A stretch of 64,000 nt of DNA from Maribacter cobaltidurans. Lineage in GTDB: Bacteria > Bacteroidota > Bacteroidia > Flavobacteriales > Flavobacteriaceae. The translations under genes were made by a program, and so were the position numbers. The DNA lies in contig NZ_CP022957.1 in NCBI RefSeq assembly GCF_002269385.1, forward strand, positions 1,421,001-1,485,000. Direction: 5' to 3'. The notes beneath the pieces are model-generated. The model was not told the origin of the DNA. It did no database searches and was given only the letters and a program-made list of their open reading frames with translations. Positions 17,576 to 26,982 of this stretch are shown here, in pieces; the first letter of the stretch is position 1; every line of letters begins with the position of its first letter.

Positions 17576-18639
17576 AAAAGGAAGTCTACATCAATAGCAT
17601 CGGATCGGTTTCGGTTCAAAAAACCTTCAACAATTCAGAATTTCTGAACGAAATTGTTGATTACGAAGGTATTTCCGTTAAGGCCGTGGACCCCAACTAT
17701 AAGGAATACATACCGCCAGCGGCTGCCCGAAGAATGGCAAAAGGTATTAAAATGAGTGCTGTAAGTTCGCAGAATGCCATGAAGGAAGCGGGTCTTGAAA
17801 ATGTAGACGCCATTATCGTAGGTACTGGCCTTGGTTGCCTGGGCGACTCGGAGAAATTTGTACGGGACTTATTGGACAATGATGAGCAATATCTGACTCC
17901 CACAAAATTTATCCAATCGTCCCACAACACGGTTGCGGGCTCCATAGCTTTGGACATGGGATGCAAGGGATACAACTTTACCTATGTGCATTCCAATATT
18001 TCGTTCGAATCCAGCCTATGGGATGCCAAACTCCAGTTGGCAAATAACGAAGCCGAAAAAATATTGGTCGGTGCGGTAGATGAAGTGGTGGACCACCACG
18101 TAATTACCCATCAATTTATTGAACATATAAAAAAGGAACCGGTTTCCATGAGAGATGTACTTAATTCAGGTACCAAAGGAATCGTATTTGGGGAAGGCTC
18201 CCACTTTTTCGTGTTGTCTAACAAGAAACAGCAATCCACCTACTCCAAATTGTTGGATATGGGAATTTACAATACCCTTTCAAATGACGAGGTTTCAGAA
18301 ACCATTAGGCATTTCGTGGAAAAGAACGGGGCATCCATTAAGGATTTGGACGGTGTTATTTTGGGAAATAATGGCGATGTGGAACATGACACCATTTATC
18401 ATGAGCTTGGTACTTCCCTGTTTCATGAAATCCCACAATTGGTGTATAAACATCTTTCGGGAGAGTATGACACGGCCTCGGGATTCGCTTTTTGGTTGGC
18501 GAACAAAATTTTCAAAACGGGCAAAGTTCCAGAAACCCTTCGTTGGAACGATCTACCCATCAATAACCCCAAAAGACTCTTGATCTACAATCAATATAGG
18601 GGTAAAAACCACAGTCTAGTGTTGCTGGAAAAATGCTGA
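17572..18639 (+). CDS. KS-beta / chain-length-factor-like ketosynthase
   Basis: A 355-residue thiolase-fold protein, started at ATG 17572 inside the stop of KS-alpha. Alignment by eye with the preceding protein puts Asn142 (in YVHSNISFESS) where the catalytic Cys should be, and the first His motif NAHGT is replaced by GNNGDVEH. The second KPxTGH motif is not recognisable. It should therefore be a non-condensing partner that shapes chain length. Its dependence on copy 3 is an inference from the overlap. Confidence 0.82.
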   Translation: MKKEVYINSIGSVSVQKTFNNSEFLNEIVDYEGISVKAVDPNYKEYIPPAAARRMAKGIKMSAVSSQNAMKEAGLENVDAIIVGTGLGCLGDSEKFVRDLLDNDEQYLTPTKFIQSSHNTVAGSIALDMGCKGYNFTYVHSNISFESSLWDAKLQLANNEAEKILVGAVDEVVDHHVITHQFIEHIKKEPVSMRDVLNSGTKGIVFGEGSHFFVLSNKKQQSTYSKLLDMGIYNTLSNDEVSETIRHFVEKNGASIKDLDGVILGNNGDVEHDTIYHELGTSLFHEIPQLVYKHLSGEYDTASGFAFWLANKIFKTGKVPETLRWNDLPINNPKRLLIYNQYRGKNHSLVLLEKC

Positions 18640-19409
18640 AAAGAAAAACTGTAAATAGTATTTTCATCATAGGTTTAATAGTACTTGTAGGCCTGTCTTT
18701 TTTTCTGTCTTTTCCTTGGTATATTTTTTTACTTGTTGGTTTTATATGGTTCTTATTGACCTTATTCGGCTCTTTTTTTGTGCGATGGAACTATCACTTA
18801 GTTTCCCTACATTCAAATAAGAGTACTACCAAAAACGAAGTTGCCATTACTTTTGATGATGGCCCAAACCCACAGTATACCCCTATGGCGCTGGAATTAC
18901 TCAAAAAGTACGATGCGAAGGCCACTTTTTTTTGCATCGGAAAACACATTGAGAAACATCCCGAGCTTTTCAAGCAAATAATAAGGGAAGGACATACAGT
19001 GGGAAACCACACTTTTTCACATGACAATACCTTCGGTTTTTACGGTACCTCCAAGGTTGCCCATGAACTTTCCAAGTCCATCAATCTTGTTGAAAAATTG
19101 GTCGGTTTAAAAATGAGGTTATATCGCCCTGCCTTTGGAGTAACCAATCCCAGTATAGCCGAAGCGGTTAATAAATTGGGCCTAATCTCAATAGGTTGGA
19201 ACGTAAGGTCTTTGGACACCACGTTCAGGAATGAAAAGCAGGTTTTGCGAAGGATAACCTCCAAAGCGCACAAAGGGGACATTATCCTCCTTCACGATAC
19301 CAGTGAAAAATCCATACTCGTTTTGGAACGATTATTGGTATTTTTGGAGGAAAGTAAGCTTAAATCTGTCACTGTGGACGATTTACTTCAAATAAAGGCC
19401 TATGTATAG
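18633..19409 (+). CDS. Polysaccharide deacetylase family protein (NodB domain)
   Basis: A 258-residue protein with two N-terminal hydrophobic helices (about 9-25 and 28-48) and a NodB homology domain: AITFDDGPNPQYTP with the metal-binding Asp pair, then HTVGNHTFSHD giving the HxxxH metal ligands, RPAFGVTNP, and a closing ILLHDTSEKS. It should be an inner-membrane-anchored periplasmic esterase/deacetylase. Its substrate here is unknown; deacylation of a carrier-bound or glycan-bound intermediate is possible. It overlaps both neighbours. Confidence 0.85.
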   Translation: MLKRKTVNSIFIIGLIVLVGLSFFLSFPWYIFLLVGFIWFLLTLFGSFFVRWNYHLVSLHSNKSTTKNEVAITFDDGPNPQYTPMALELLKKYDAKATFFCIGKHIEKHPELFKQIIREGHTVGNHTFSHDNTFGFYGTSKVAHELSKSINLVEKLVGLKMRLYRPAFGVTNPSIAEAVNKLGLISIGWNVRSLDTTFRNEKQVLRRITSKAHKGDIILLHDTSEKSILVLERLLVFLEESKLKSVTVDDLLQIKAYV

Positions 19410-20019
19410 ATTTCTGATAATAGCGTTGTTATTCAGCTGCATCGCTTTTCCACAGACCCAAATGACCAAGGAGGAGGCCAGAATACTTCAGGAACAAGTA
19501 AGGCAAAAGTCCAAGGAAACCAGGACCATTACCAGTGATTTTACACAGTATAAACATCTGGATTTTTTATCCAATGATATTGAGTCTAGTGGAAAAATGG
19601 CGTTCAAGGCCCCGGAGAACATCAGCTGGAAATATCTAACCCCTTTTTCATATAAGGTTGTTTTCAAGGATGAAAAATTGCTCATTAACGACAATGGGAA
19701 TAAAAGCAAATTGGACCTAGGTTCCAACGAATTGTTTAAGCAATTGAACCACTTGATCAGTGCCAGTATCAACGGGGACATGTTCAATGCCAATGAGTTT
19801 GATATTTCTTACCTGAAGGAAGATAGTGCTAGAGTAGTACACTTTTTGCCCAAGGACCCGCAATTTTCGGAGTTCATAAAAGCATTTCACATTACGTTTT
19901 CCAACGAAGGGACCGTGGACGAAGTTAAAATGATCGAGCCTAGTGGTGATTACACCAAAATCGTATTTTCAAATAGGGTAGAAAACAAAAAGATTCCCGA
20001 TGAGGTTTTTAGCCAGTAG
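19402..20019 (+). CDS. LolA-family outer membrane lipoprotein carrier
   Basis: A 205-residue periplasmic protein with a signal peptide (about 1-17, CIAFPQ). The LolA-like beta fold is suggested by ITSDFTQYKHLDFLSNDIE, SSGKMAFKAPENISWKYL and the later YKVVFKDEKLLINDNG. LolA-like proteins shuttle hydrophobic molecules across the periplasm, and aryl polyene loci regularly contain one. It likely escorts the pigment or its anchor to the outer membrane (inference). Confidence 0.85.
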   Translation: MYRFLIIALLFSCIAFPQTQMTKEEARILQEQVRQKSKETRTITSDFTQYKHLDFLSNDIESSGKMAFKAPENISWKYLTPFSYKVVFKDEKLLINDNGNKSKLDLGSNELFKQLNHLISASINGDMFNANEFDISYLKEDSARVVHFLPKDPQFSEFIKAFHITFSNEGTVDEVKMIEPSGDYTKIVFSNRVENKKIPDEVFSQ

Positions 20020-20608
20020 CCTTATCCTTCTTTTTTTGGGCTGTACCCCTTATCCCAAAAAATTGGGCTATAAACCTTTGGAAAATGATATCCACGAATC
20101 AATCAATCCGTATTTTTCAGATTCCCAAAAAGACTACGTGTACAAAGCCAATATAACCGTTTTTGATAACCGGTTTGGAGGAATTCTAGTGATAAAAAAG
20201 TTGGACAATACGGCTCACAGAATAGCCTTTACAACGGAATTTGGAAATACCATTTTTGACTTTAACCTCAGTGACCAAGATTTTAAGGTAAACCGCATCC
20301 TAAAGGAAATGGACAGTAGGATACTTTTAAATGTATTGGAGCAAGATTTTAGAACCTTGATACGGGAAGAAATTACCCCTTTAGAAATCTTTGCAAAAGA
20401 TAATAAAGTGCTCACCAAGGCCAAAATAGGTTCTAAATTACATTTCTACAAATTTGAAAATGATACACTATCCGAAATCATTAGAGTAGGTAATCAAAAG
20501 AAAAAAGTAACTTTTGAATTCTCCGAAATTAAAGATAGTGTGGCAAGACATATTCAAATCACCCATTATAATATTAAACTTACCATATCTTTACAGGCCA
20601 TTAGATGA
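20000..20608 (+). CDS. Lipoprotein of unknown function in pigment operon
   Basis: A 202-residue predicted lipoprotein: signal MRFLASSLILLFLGC with the lipobox Cys15. No catalytic motifs are seen. The size, lipid anchor and position directly after LolA suggest a LolB-like or similar outer membrane acceptor, but I cannot confirm the family. It overlaps LolA by 20 bases and the barrel gene by 4. Confidence 0.7.
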   Translation: MRFLASSLILLFLGCTPYPKKLGYKPLENDIHESINPYFSDSQKDYVYKANITVFDNRFGGILVIKKLDNTAHRIAFTTEFGNTIFDFNLSDQDFKVNRILKEMDSRILLNVLEQDFRTLIREEITPLEIFAKDNKVLTKAKIGSKLHFYKFENDTLSEIIRVGNQKKKVTFEFSEIKDSVARHIQITHYNIKLTISLQAIR

Positions 20609-21195
20609 ATAAGTTAACGACCATATTATTGTTTCTTGTTGGTGCAAATGTATCCTTTTTAAGTGCGCAGGTAGCTCCGGGCATAAAGTTGGGCTATAAT
20701 GAAAGCCGTATCAGCAAAACACGACTAGAGCCAAAATCTGGATTGTACATTGGAGGATTTATTGATATTCCTTTATCGGCCAGATATAGTATTCAACCGG
20801 AAATCCTTTATTCCTCCCAAGGGGGAACCTCTATAAGTCCGGATTATGGAGATGTGCAAATCGACTACTTATCGATTATGGCCGCCAATAAATTGTACGT
20901 AGGACCTAATAAAGGATTCCATTTTAATCTTGGCCTTGGTCTGGACGTCAACTTAAAAAACAATTTTGTAAATCTCTTTAATGGGGACGGTGATGGCGAG
21001 ATATCACCATTTGATATGGTGGTGTTTGGTGGTATAGGTTATGAATTTGATTTTGGCCTAACCTTGGAGGCCCGCTATAAACAAGGAACCGTTAGTGTCG
21101 ATTTTTTTGGTTCGGATGACTTTTACGAAGAAGATGGGAGTAACTTGAACGGTGTTTTTCAATTGGGAGCCTCCTATAAATTTAAATTAAAATAG
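20605..21195 (+). CDS. Outer membrane beta-barrel protein
   Basis: A 196-residue protein with a signal peptide (ending FLSAQ) and alternating beta strands typical of small OmpW/OmpX-like barrels: VAPGIKLGYNESRI, SIQPEILYSSQGG, YLSIMAANKLYVG, FHFNLGLGLDVN, GGIGYEFDFGLTLEARYKQG, ending in FQLGASYKFKLK with a hydrophobic/aromatic C-terminus. It could be an outer membrane port or pigment-binding barrel. Start overlaps the lipoprotein stop. Confidence 0.82.
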   Translation: MNKLTTILLFLVGANVSFLSAQVAPGIKLGYNESRISKTRLEPKSGLYIGGFIDIPLSARYSIQPEILYSSQGGTSISPDYGDVQIDYLSIMAANKLYVGPNKGFHFNLGLGLDVNLKNNFVNLFNGDGDGEISPFDMVVFGGIGYEFDFGLTLEARYKQGTVSVDFFGSDDFYEEDGSNLNGVFQLGASYKFKLK

Positions 21196-21564
21196 ATGTT
21201 ATTAGAAGGATTATACGAGATTCGGGAATTTGAATACATGGAACCTAATATAAGGGCCACCATCAAACTCAACAAAGAACACAGAATCTTTGAAGGGCAT
21301 TTTCCAGGTCACCCAGTTTTACCAGGTGTTTGTGTGATACAGATTATTAAAGAATTAACGGAAAAGTCCCTAGAGAAGAAACTCATGTTGTCCGTGGCCT
21401 CCAATGTAAAGTTTATGTCGGTCATCAATCCGGAAAAAAATGACGTAGTGCAATTTGAAATTCAACTTGCACAAGATGAAGGGGATGTTAAAATCAAGAA
21501 CACAGTACGTTTTGAAGAGACCTTGGCATTAAAGTTGAATGCCACCTTTAAAATAATCGGGTAA
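21196..21564 (+). CDS. 3-hydroxyacyl-ACP dehydratase, FabZ/ApeI-like
   Basis: A 122-residue hotdog enzyme with the complete FabZ/FabA-type motif EGHFPGHPVLPGVC. Of the three dehydratase-like genes in this operon this is the one with the canonical histidine. It starts directly after the barrel gene stop and its TAA overlaps the next start. Expected role: dehydration in polyene synthesis. Confidence 0.88.
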   Translation: MLLEGLYEIREFEYMEPNIRATIKLNKEHRIFEGHFPGHPVLPGVCVIQIIKELTEKSLEKKLMLSVASNVKFMSVINPEKNDVVQFEIQLAQDEGDVKIKNTVRFEETLALKLNATFKIIG

Positions 21565-22046
21565 TGAAATCTTTGTTGTTAGGGCTTATTTACTTTTTTT
21601 TATTTTCCATAAACCTACAGGAAGTAAGACAATTATACCCAAAGGCGAAGGATGATGCATTCATTGTAGATTCGTTGTATTCACAACTTTCTTCCGTTGG
21701 GATAAAGGACAATCTTGTTCTCTATGGTTATAAGGGGGCTATAGCTACACTAAAGGCCAAATATGCCAAAGGCATCAAGAACAAAAAGGCCTTTTTTAAA
21801 GAGGGGGCGGAAATGATGGAGGATGCCATAGCTGCTGACCCTGAAAATGTCGAATTACATTTCATTAGGCTTACCGTTCAGGAAAACGCTCCCAGAATCG
21901 TAAATTACCACGACCAAATAGAATCCGATAAAGCCATAATTCTCAAAAATTATTCGCTACTTAAGGAAGGTAAAGTAAAGGAAATGATACAATCCTATTG
22001 CAAAAGTTCGAAAGCCTTTACCGAGGAGGAAAAGGCGACTTTTTAA
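21564..22046 (+). CDS. Secreted protein of unknown function in pigment operon
   Basis: A 160-residue protein with an N-terminal hydrophobic signal (MKSLLLGLIYFFLFSINL). The mature part is helical and charged, with a segment (KEGAEMMEDAIAADPENVELHFIRL) reminiscent of one TPR-like helical pair. No catalytic motif. It is co-oriented and one base overlaps its upstream neighbour, so it belongs to the pigment operon. Function not recognised. Confidence 0.6.
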   Translation: MKSLLLGLIYFFLFSINLQEVRQLYPKAKDDAFIVDSLYSQLSSVGIKDNLVLYGYKGAIATLKAKYAKGIKNKKAFFKEGAEMMEDAIAADPENVELHFIRLTVQENAPRIVNYHDQIESDKAIILKNYSLLKEGKVKEMIQSYCKSSKAFTEEEKATF

Positions 22047-22136
22047 CGCATTACTATTGTGTATCTTTACTCAAATTCTAAAGAAAATCTACCAATTCAG
22101 CAACAAGTGCCCAATCTAAAAACCATACAGGAAAGA

Positions 22137-23306
22137 ATGCAACAATGGCACTGCTGTGTGCTAATACCCACTTATAATAACGAAAAATCGTTAGCCCGGG
22201 TGTTAAGGGATGTTCTACGGTTTACCAGTAACATCATCGTGGTAAACGATGGCGCAACCGACAATACCGCTAAAATACTGGAGGGGTTTCCTGAAATAGA
22301 TCAAGTTCATTTTGAAAAAAACCAGGGAAAAGGAAAGGCCCTTAGGGTAGGTTTTGAAGAAGCCCTTAAGAAAGGATACCATTATGCCATTACCATGGAT
22401 TCTGACGGGCAACATTTTGCCGAAGATATTGTCGTTTTTTTGGATGCCCTGGAAAGGGAAACCACTAAAAATATTTTATATATAGGCGCCCGAAACATGG
22501 CCCAGGCCGATGTTCCCGGTAAAAGTAGTTTTGGAAATAAGTTTTCCAATTTTTGGTTTTGGTTTGAGACTGGTACGTGGCTTCAGGACACACAATGTGG
22601 ATTTCGCTTGTATCCCTTGAAGGAAATAGAAAAGCTTTCCTTGTATACACCAAAATTCGAGTTTGAAATCGAGGTCATCGTAAAAGCTTCTTGGCATGGA
22701 ACCTTGGTAAAAAATGTACCCGTCAAAATTCTGTATGACGATGTTGATCGAGTGTCACATTTTAGAACCGTTCCGGATTTTACAAGAATCAGCATCCTGA
22801 ATACATGGTTCGTTTTGGTAACTGTATTCTATATAAAACCCAGGGATTTTTTTAGGAAAATCAAAAAGAAAGGATTTAAAACATTTCTTTTGAACGATGT
22901 TTTGGGCAGTAACGACACCCCGGCAAAAAAGGCCCTATCCATTGCCCTTGGGGTATTTGTAGGTTTAAGCCCATTTTGGGGCCTACATACCATATTGGTC
23001 CTTTTTTTATCCTTTATTCTAAAATTGAACAAGCCCATTGCTTTTGCCTTTTCCAATGTGAGTCTGCCTCCCTTCATTCCGTTTATCGTATTGGGAAGCC
23101 TGCAAACAGGCAGTTGGATTTTAGGTGAGTCCTTTACGTTCTCATTGGAATCCATAAACGCTAATTTTGATTTCTTGACCCATTTAAAGGCCTATTTAAT
23201 AGGAAGTATGATTTTGGCTTGTGGTGGAGCCCTTCTTTTAGGAGGAATAGGCTATATTACCCTAACATACTTTGGAAAGCGGAAAATGGCCGTTAATAAT
23301 GGGTGA
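22137..23306 (+). CDS. GT2 glycosyltransferase fused to DUF2062 membrane domain
   Basis: About 389 residues. The GT2 domain opens with VLIPTYNNEKSLARVL, has VVNDGATDNTAKIL (nucleotide-sugar binding), the DSDGQH metal motif and a QDTQCGFRLYPL acceptor motif. From about residue 265 a DUF2062 region with several hydrophobic helices follows (GVFVGLSPFWGLHTILVLFL). Such fused proteins transfer sugar or sugar-phosphate units at the membrane. Start chosen at ATG 22137; an in-frame GTG at 22059 would add 26 residues. Similar proteins occur in aryl polyene clusters, where their acceptor is unclear. Confidence 0.85.
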   Translation: MQQWHCCVLIPTYNNEKSLARVLRDVLRFTSNIIVVNDGATDNTAKILEGFPEIDQVHFEKNQGKGKALRVGFEEALKKGYHYAITMDSDGQHFAEDIVVFLDALERETTKNILYIGARNMAQADVPGKSSFGNKFSNFWFWFETGTWLQDTQCGFRLYPLKEIEKLSLYTPKFEFEIEVIVKASWHGTLVKNVPVKILYDDVDRVSHFRTVPDFTRISILNTWFVLVTVFYIKPRDFFRKIKKKGFKTFLLNDVLGSNDTPAKKALSIALGVFVGLSPFWGLHTILVLFLSFILKLNKPIAFAFSNVSLPPFIPFIVLGSLQTGSWILGESFTFSLESINANFDFLTHLKAYLIGSMILACGGALLLGGIGYITLTYFGKRKMAVNNG

Positions 23307-26300
23307 TTTCTTTTTTAAGACATATGGCTATATCAATAAACACAGATTTATTTGGTTGATATACCTATTATTGGTAGTCGCCGGCCTTGCCTATTACGCT
23401 TCCAAAGTACATTTCAAGGACGATATCACTGCCCTTATCCCATCGAATCCGGAAACTCGGCGCATACAAAAGGTCCTTAAGTCGATTTCCTTTACGGACA
23501 AAATCATTGTAAATATTGAAAAGGGAGAAGCTACGACCGTAGAAGAACTTACCCAATATGCATCCAATCTTGTAGATAGCCTACAAAAGGACTACGGAGC
23601 ATACATCAAGTCCGTTCAAGGAAAGGTAGCGGACGCCCAAATACTTAGTACACTTGACCTTGTATATGATAACCTTCCCCTTTTTTTGGAAGAAAGCGAT
23701 TATAGGACTATCGACCGGAAACTTTCAGGTGATAGCATCCGATCACAAATGGAACAGAACTACCGCACTTTGGTGTCCCCTTCCGGTATTATTGCCAAGA
23801 AATCCATTATCAAAGATCCCTTGGGATTTTCCTTTATCGCCTTAAAGAAACTACAAAAACTGGGAGTTGCGGAAGATTTTAAATTGAAGAACGGCTTTTT
23901 GTTGAACAAGGAGGAAACCAACATTCTTCTTTTTCTAACACCAGTAAACCCTTCTAGTGCCACTGTAGAAAACGAACCCTTGGCGGAGGGACTCAAAGTA
24001 CTGAAGGAAAAATTGAAGTCTACCTATGGCAATGACATCGATGTTTCTTTTTTTGGAGCGGCACTTGTGGCGGTGGCCAATGCGCAACAGGTAAAAAATG
24101 ACATTCTTTTCACGGTAAGTATTGCCATGGTTATCCTGCTCATTTTGTTGATTCTGTTCTACAAAAGGATTTCGCTCCCCTTAATATTATTCACCCCTAC
24201 GGTTTTTGGTGCGCTCTTGGCCATGTCCATTTTGGCTTTGACCCGGGATTATATTTCTGCCATTTCACTTGGTATAGGGGCTATTCTCTTGGGAGTAACC
24301 TTGGATTATGCCCTCCATATCCTAACGCATATTAGAAAAGGAGAGAATCTGCAACTCATGTATCGTGAAGTGGCCCCCTCCATTCTCATGAGCAGCCTAA
24401 CAACGGCATCGGCATTTTTATGTTTGCTGTTCCTTGAATCCCAAGCTTTGCAGGATCTAGGGCTATTTGCCTCCATAAGCGTGGTGGGTGCCGCTGTTTT
24501 TTCTTTGTTGTTCATTCCCCAAGTATATGCTTTTGAAGGAGATCAAAATGGAAAATCCACCTTCTTGGAAAAAGTGGCGGCCTTCGAGTTTCATAAAAGC
24601 AAGTGGGCAATAGGGTTGATTGCCATAGCTTGTATCATCAGCCTATTTTATTATAACAAGGTAACCTTCAACCAAGACATCAGCAAGCTTAATTACGAGT
24701 CCCCTCAATTAAATGAAGCCAGGAAAAAACTGGAAAACCTTACAGATTTGGAGTCCAAATCGGTTTACCTATCCACATATGGCGAAGACCAGGAACAGGT
24801 ATTGCAGCAAAATGATGTTATCTATAAAAAACTTCAACAATTAAAAAATGAAGGACAACTATTAAATTTTACCTCGGTGTCCAGTTTGGTCAAATCGAGC
24901 AAGACCCAGGAAGCCAAGATAAACCAATGGCGTCATTTTTGGACAAAGTCCAGATTGGATTCCTTGCAGACCGATTTAAACCTCAATTCTGAAAATCTCG
25001 GCTTTAAGCCCAATACATTTCAAAATTTTTATGATTGGCTCAATAGCGGATTTGAGCCTATGAGCATATCGGATTTTAAAGCTTTCCCTGTCCTAACGAC
25101 GGAAGATTACATTGTATCCGACTCCACAGGAACCACGGTCACTTCCTTGATCAAGTTAAACGAAAACCAATATGATAACTTGAAATCTCAATTTGAGGAC
25201 ACTCCAAATACCCTGCTCATCAACCGAAAGGAAGTGAACGAATCATTCTTGGGCACCTTAAAGAACGATTTCAATAGACTTTTACTCTTATCCCTGATTA
25301 CCGTCGTCCTGATTCTGGCACTGTTTTATCAAAGTCTATCCTTAACCTTGGTAACGGCCGTTCCTATTTTCCTTACTTGGTTTCTGACTGTTGGTTTAAT
25401 GGGCGTGTTGGGCATTGAATTCAATATATTCAATATTATTATCTGCAGCTTCATTTTTGGCCTTGGGGTAGACTATAGCATTTTTGTCACCAATGGATTA
25501 TTGTTGGAACATCAAACGGGAATCAAATCCCTACCCACCCATAAGACCTCCATTATCCTTTCGGTCATTACGACCATTGCCAGTGTGGGGGTCATGATAT
25601 TCGCCAAACACCCGGCACTATATGCTATTTCCCGGGTATCGTTAATTGGTATTTTCTCCGCAGCTTTTGTCGCCTTTACCATACAACCCTTATTGTTTCG
25701 GCTTTTTATAGGCAATATAAATAAGCGACCGATTTCTTTACGCTATTTTATTCATTCTGTACTGTCATTTTTGTATTTCGGCTTGGGCGGAATATTCTTT
25801 TCCATCTATGCCTGGATTGTCACCCTTTTCAATCCCGATCAGGCTAAAAAAGAAAATCTTGGGTTCCACAAGGCAGTCTCCAAATTGATGAAATCGGTTT
25901 TATATACCAACCCTTTCGTTAAAAAGCAGGTATTGTATCCTTCCAAGGAAACTTTTGAAAAACCTGCCATGTTGATTGCCAACCATACTTCCTTTTTAGA
26001 TATTTTATGCATCGGAATGCTGCACCCCAAGCTTATATTTCTAGTTAACGATTGGGTATACAACTCTCCTATTTTTGGAAAAGCAGCAAAATTAGCAGGT
26101 GCTTACCCCGTTTCAGGAGGTGTTGAAAATGGTGAAGCTTATCTACAACAAAAACTGGAACAAGGCTTTTCCATCATTGCCTTTCCGGAAGGAACCCGCT
26201 CTACTTCCAACAAAATAAAAAGGTTTCACAAGGGTGCTTTTTATCTTGCCGAAAAATTTCAATTGGACCTCATTCCCATTTTGATTCATGGAAATTCAGA

Positions 26301-26982
26301 AGTATTACCCAAGGGAAGTTTTGTAATAAGGGATGGCAGTATAACGGTGAAAATTCTACCCAGAATTTCCCCTCAAGACTATTCTTTTGGAAGCACTTAT
26401 ACGGAGAGAGCGAAATTGGTCGGTGCTTATTTTAGAAATCAGTTTCTTCAACTAAGGCAGGGAATTGAGGTTGCCGGCTACTGGGATAAAGCCATATTGG
26501 AAAATTTTCGGTATAGGGGGAATCACATCTATAGAAGGGTCAGGACAGATTTGCAGCAAAGTGGCACCTTATACCATAAGATACTACAAGTGCTTCCAAA
26601 AAAGGAAACCCTGATACATCTTACCATGGATGATGGGCAATTGGATTTACTATTGTCCCTCGATTCCATAGACAGAAAAATCCATACTTACTTAAAAAAT
26701 CCAGAGGCACGAATGGGACTATCGCAAAATTTCCTAACGCATCATTATAGCAAGATTACGGTTCACAAGACCTTACAGGATGCACTTTCCCAATCGGCCA
26801 ACACGCTGATCGTTAATATGGAAGAAGTCCCAATGGATCAGGTGAACCTGCGTAATTTTAGAACCATCATACTCCTAAAAGCCGGGAAATCCCTGGACTA
26901 TAAAGAAGTTTTGGGTTTAGATTTTTTGATTACTGGGCAAAATGATAATTTTATTGTACTTAACACAAAAAGTTCCAATTGA
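23299..26982 (+). CDS. MMPL/RND-type exporter fused to PlsC-like acyltransferase
   Basis: A 1227-residue fusion. Residues 1 to about 830 are an MMPL-type RND permease: a first helix (about 12-32), a periplasmic loop, a helix bundle (about 260-420), a second periplasmic loop and a second bundle (about 650-790). Residues about 850-1100 form a lysophospholipid acyltransferase with NHTSFLD (His896, Asp901) and FPEGTRS (from 962). About 120 residues of unassigned sequence end the protein. Fusion suggests that acylation and export of a lipid-like molecule are linked. The ATG at 23299 overlaps the previous gene by 8 bases. Confidence 0.9.
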   Translation: MGDFFFKTYGYINKHRFIWLIYLLLVVAGLAYYASKVHFKDDITALIPSNPETRRIQKVLKSISFTDKIIVNIEKGEATTVEELTQYASNLVDSLQKDYGAYIKSVQGKVADAQILSTLDLVYDNLPLFLEESDYRTIDRKLSGDSIRSQMEQNYRTLVSPSGIIAKKSIIKDPLGFSFIALKKLQKLGVAEDFKLKNGFLLNKEETNILLFLTPVNPSSATVENEPLAEGLKVLKEKLKSTYGNDIDVSFFGAALVAVANAQQVKNDILFTVSIAMVILLILLILFYKRISLPLILFTPTVFGALLAMSILALTRDYISAISLGIGAILLGVTLDYALHILTHIRKGENLQLMYREVAPSILMSSLTTASAFLCLLFLESQALQDLGLFASISVVGAAVFSLLFIPQVYAFEGDQNGKSTFLEKVAAFEFHKSKWAIGLIAIACIISLFYYNKVTFNQDISKLNYESPQLNEARKKLENLTDLESKSVYLSTYGEDQEQVLQQNDVIYKKLQQLKNEGQLLNFTSVSSLVKSSKTQEAKINQWRHFWTKSRLDSLQTDLNLNSENLGFKPNTFQNFYDWLNSGFEPMSISDFKAFPVLTTEDYIVSDSTGTTVTSLIKLNENQYDNLKSQFEDTPNTLLINRKEVNESFLGTLKNDFNRLLLLSLITVVLILALFYQSLSLTLVTAVPIFLTWFLTVGLMGVLGIEFNIFNIIICSFIFGLGVDYSIFVTNGLLLEHQTGIKSLPTHKTSIILSVITTIASVGVMIFAKHPALYAISRVSLIGIFSAAFVAFTIQPLLFRLFIGNINKRPISLRYFIHSVLSFLYFGLGGIFFSIYAWIVTLFNPDQAKKENLGFHKAVSKLMKSVLYTNPFVKKQVLYPSKETFEKPAMLIANHTSFLDILCIGMLHPKLIFLVNDWVYNSPIFGKAAKLAGAYPVSGGVENGEAYLQQKLEQGFSIIAFPEGTRSTSNKIKRFHKGAFYLAEKFQLDLIPILIHGNSEVLPKGSFVIRDGSITVKILPRISPQDYSFGSTYTERAKLVGAYFRNQFLQLRQGIEVAGYWDKAILENFRYRGNHIYRRVRTDLQQSGTLYHKILQVLPKKETLIHLTMDDGQLDLLLSLDSIDRKIHTYLKNPEARMGLSQNFLTHHYSKITVHKTLQDALSQSANTLIVNMEEVPMDQVNLRNFRTIILLKAGKSLDYKEVLGLDFLITGQNDNFIVLNTKSSN

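Noticed and set aside
22059..22136. GTG start extending the GT2-DUF2062 protein by 26 residues
   Set aside because: The added residues have no pattern and the GT2 fold starts soon after the ATG at 22137. I kept the ATG but the GTG cannot be excluded.
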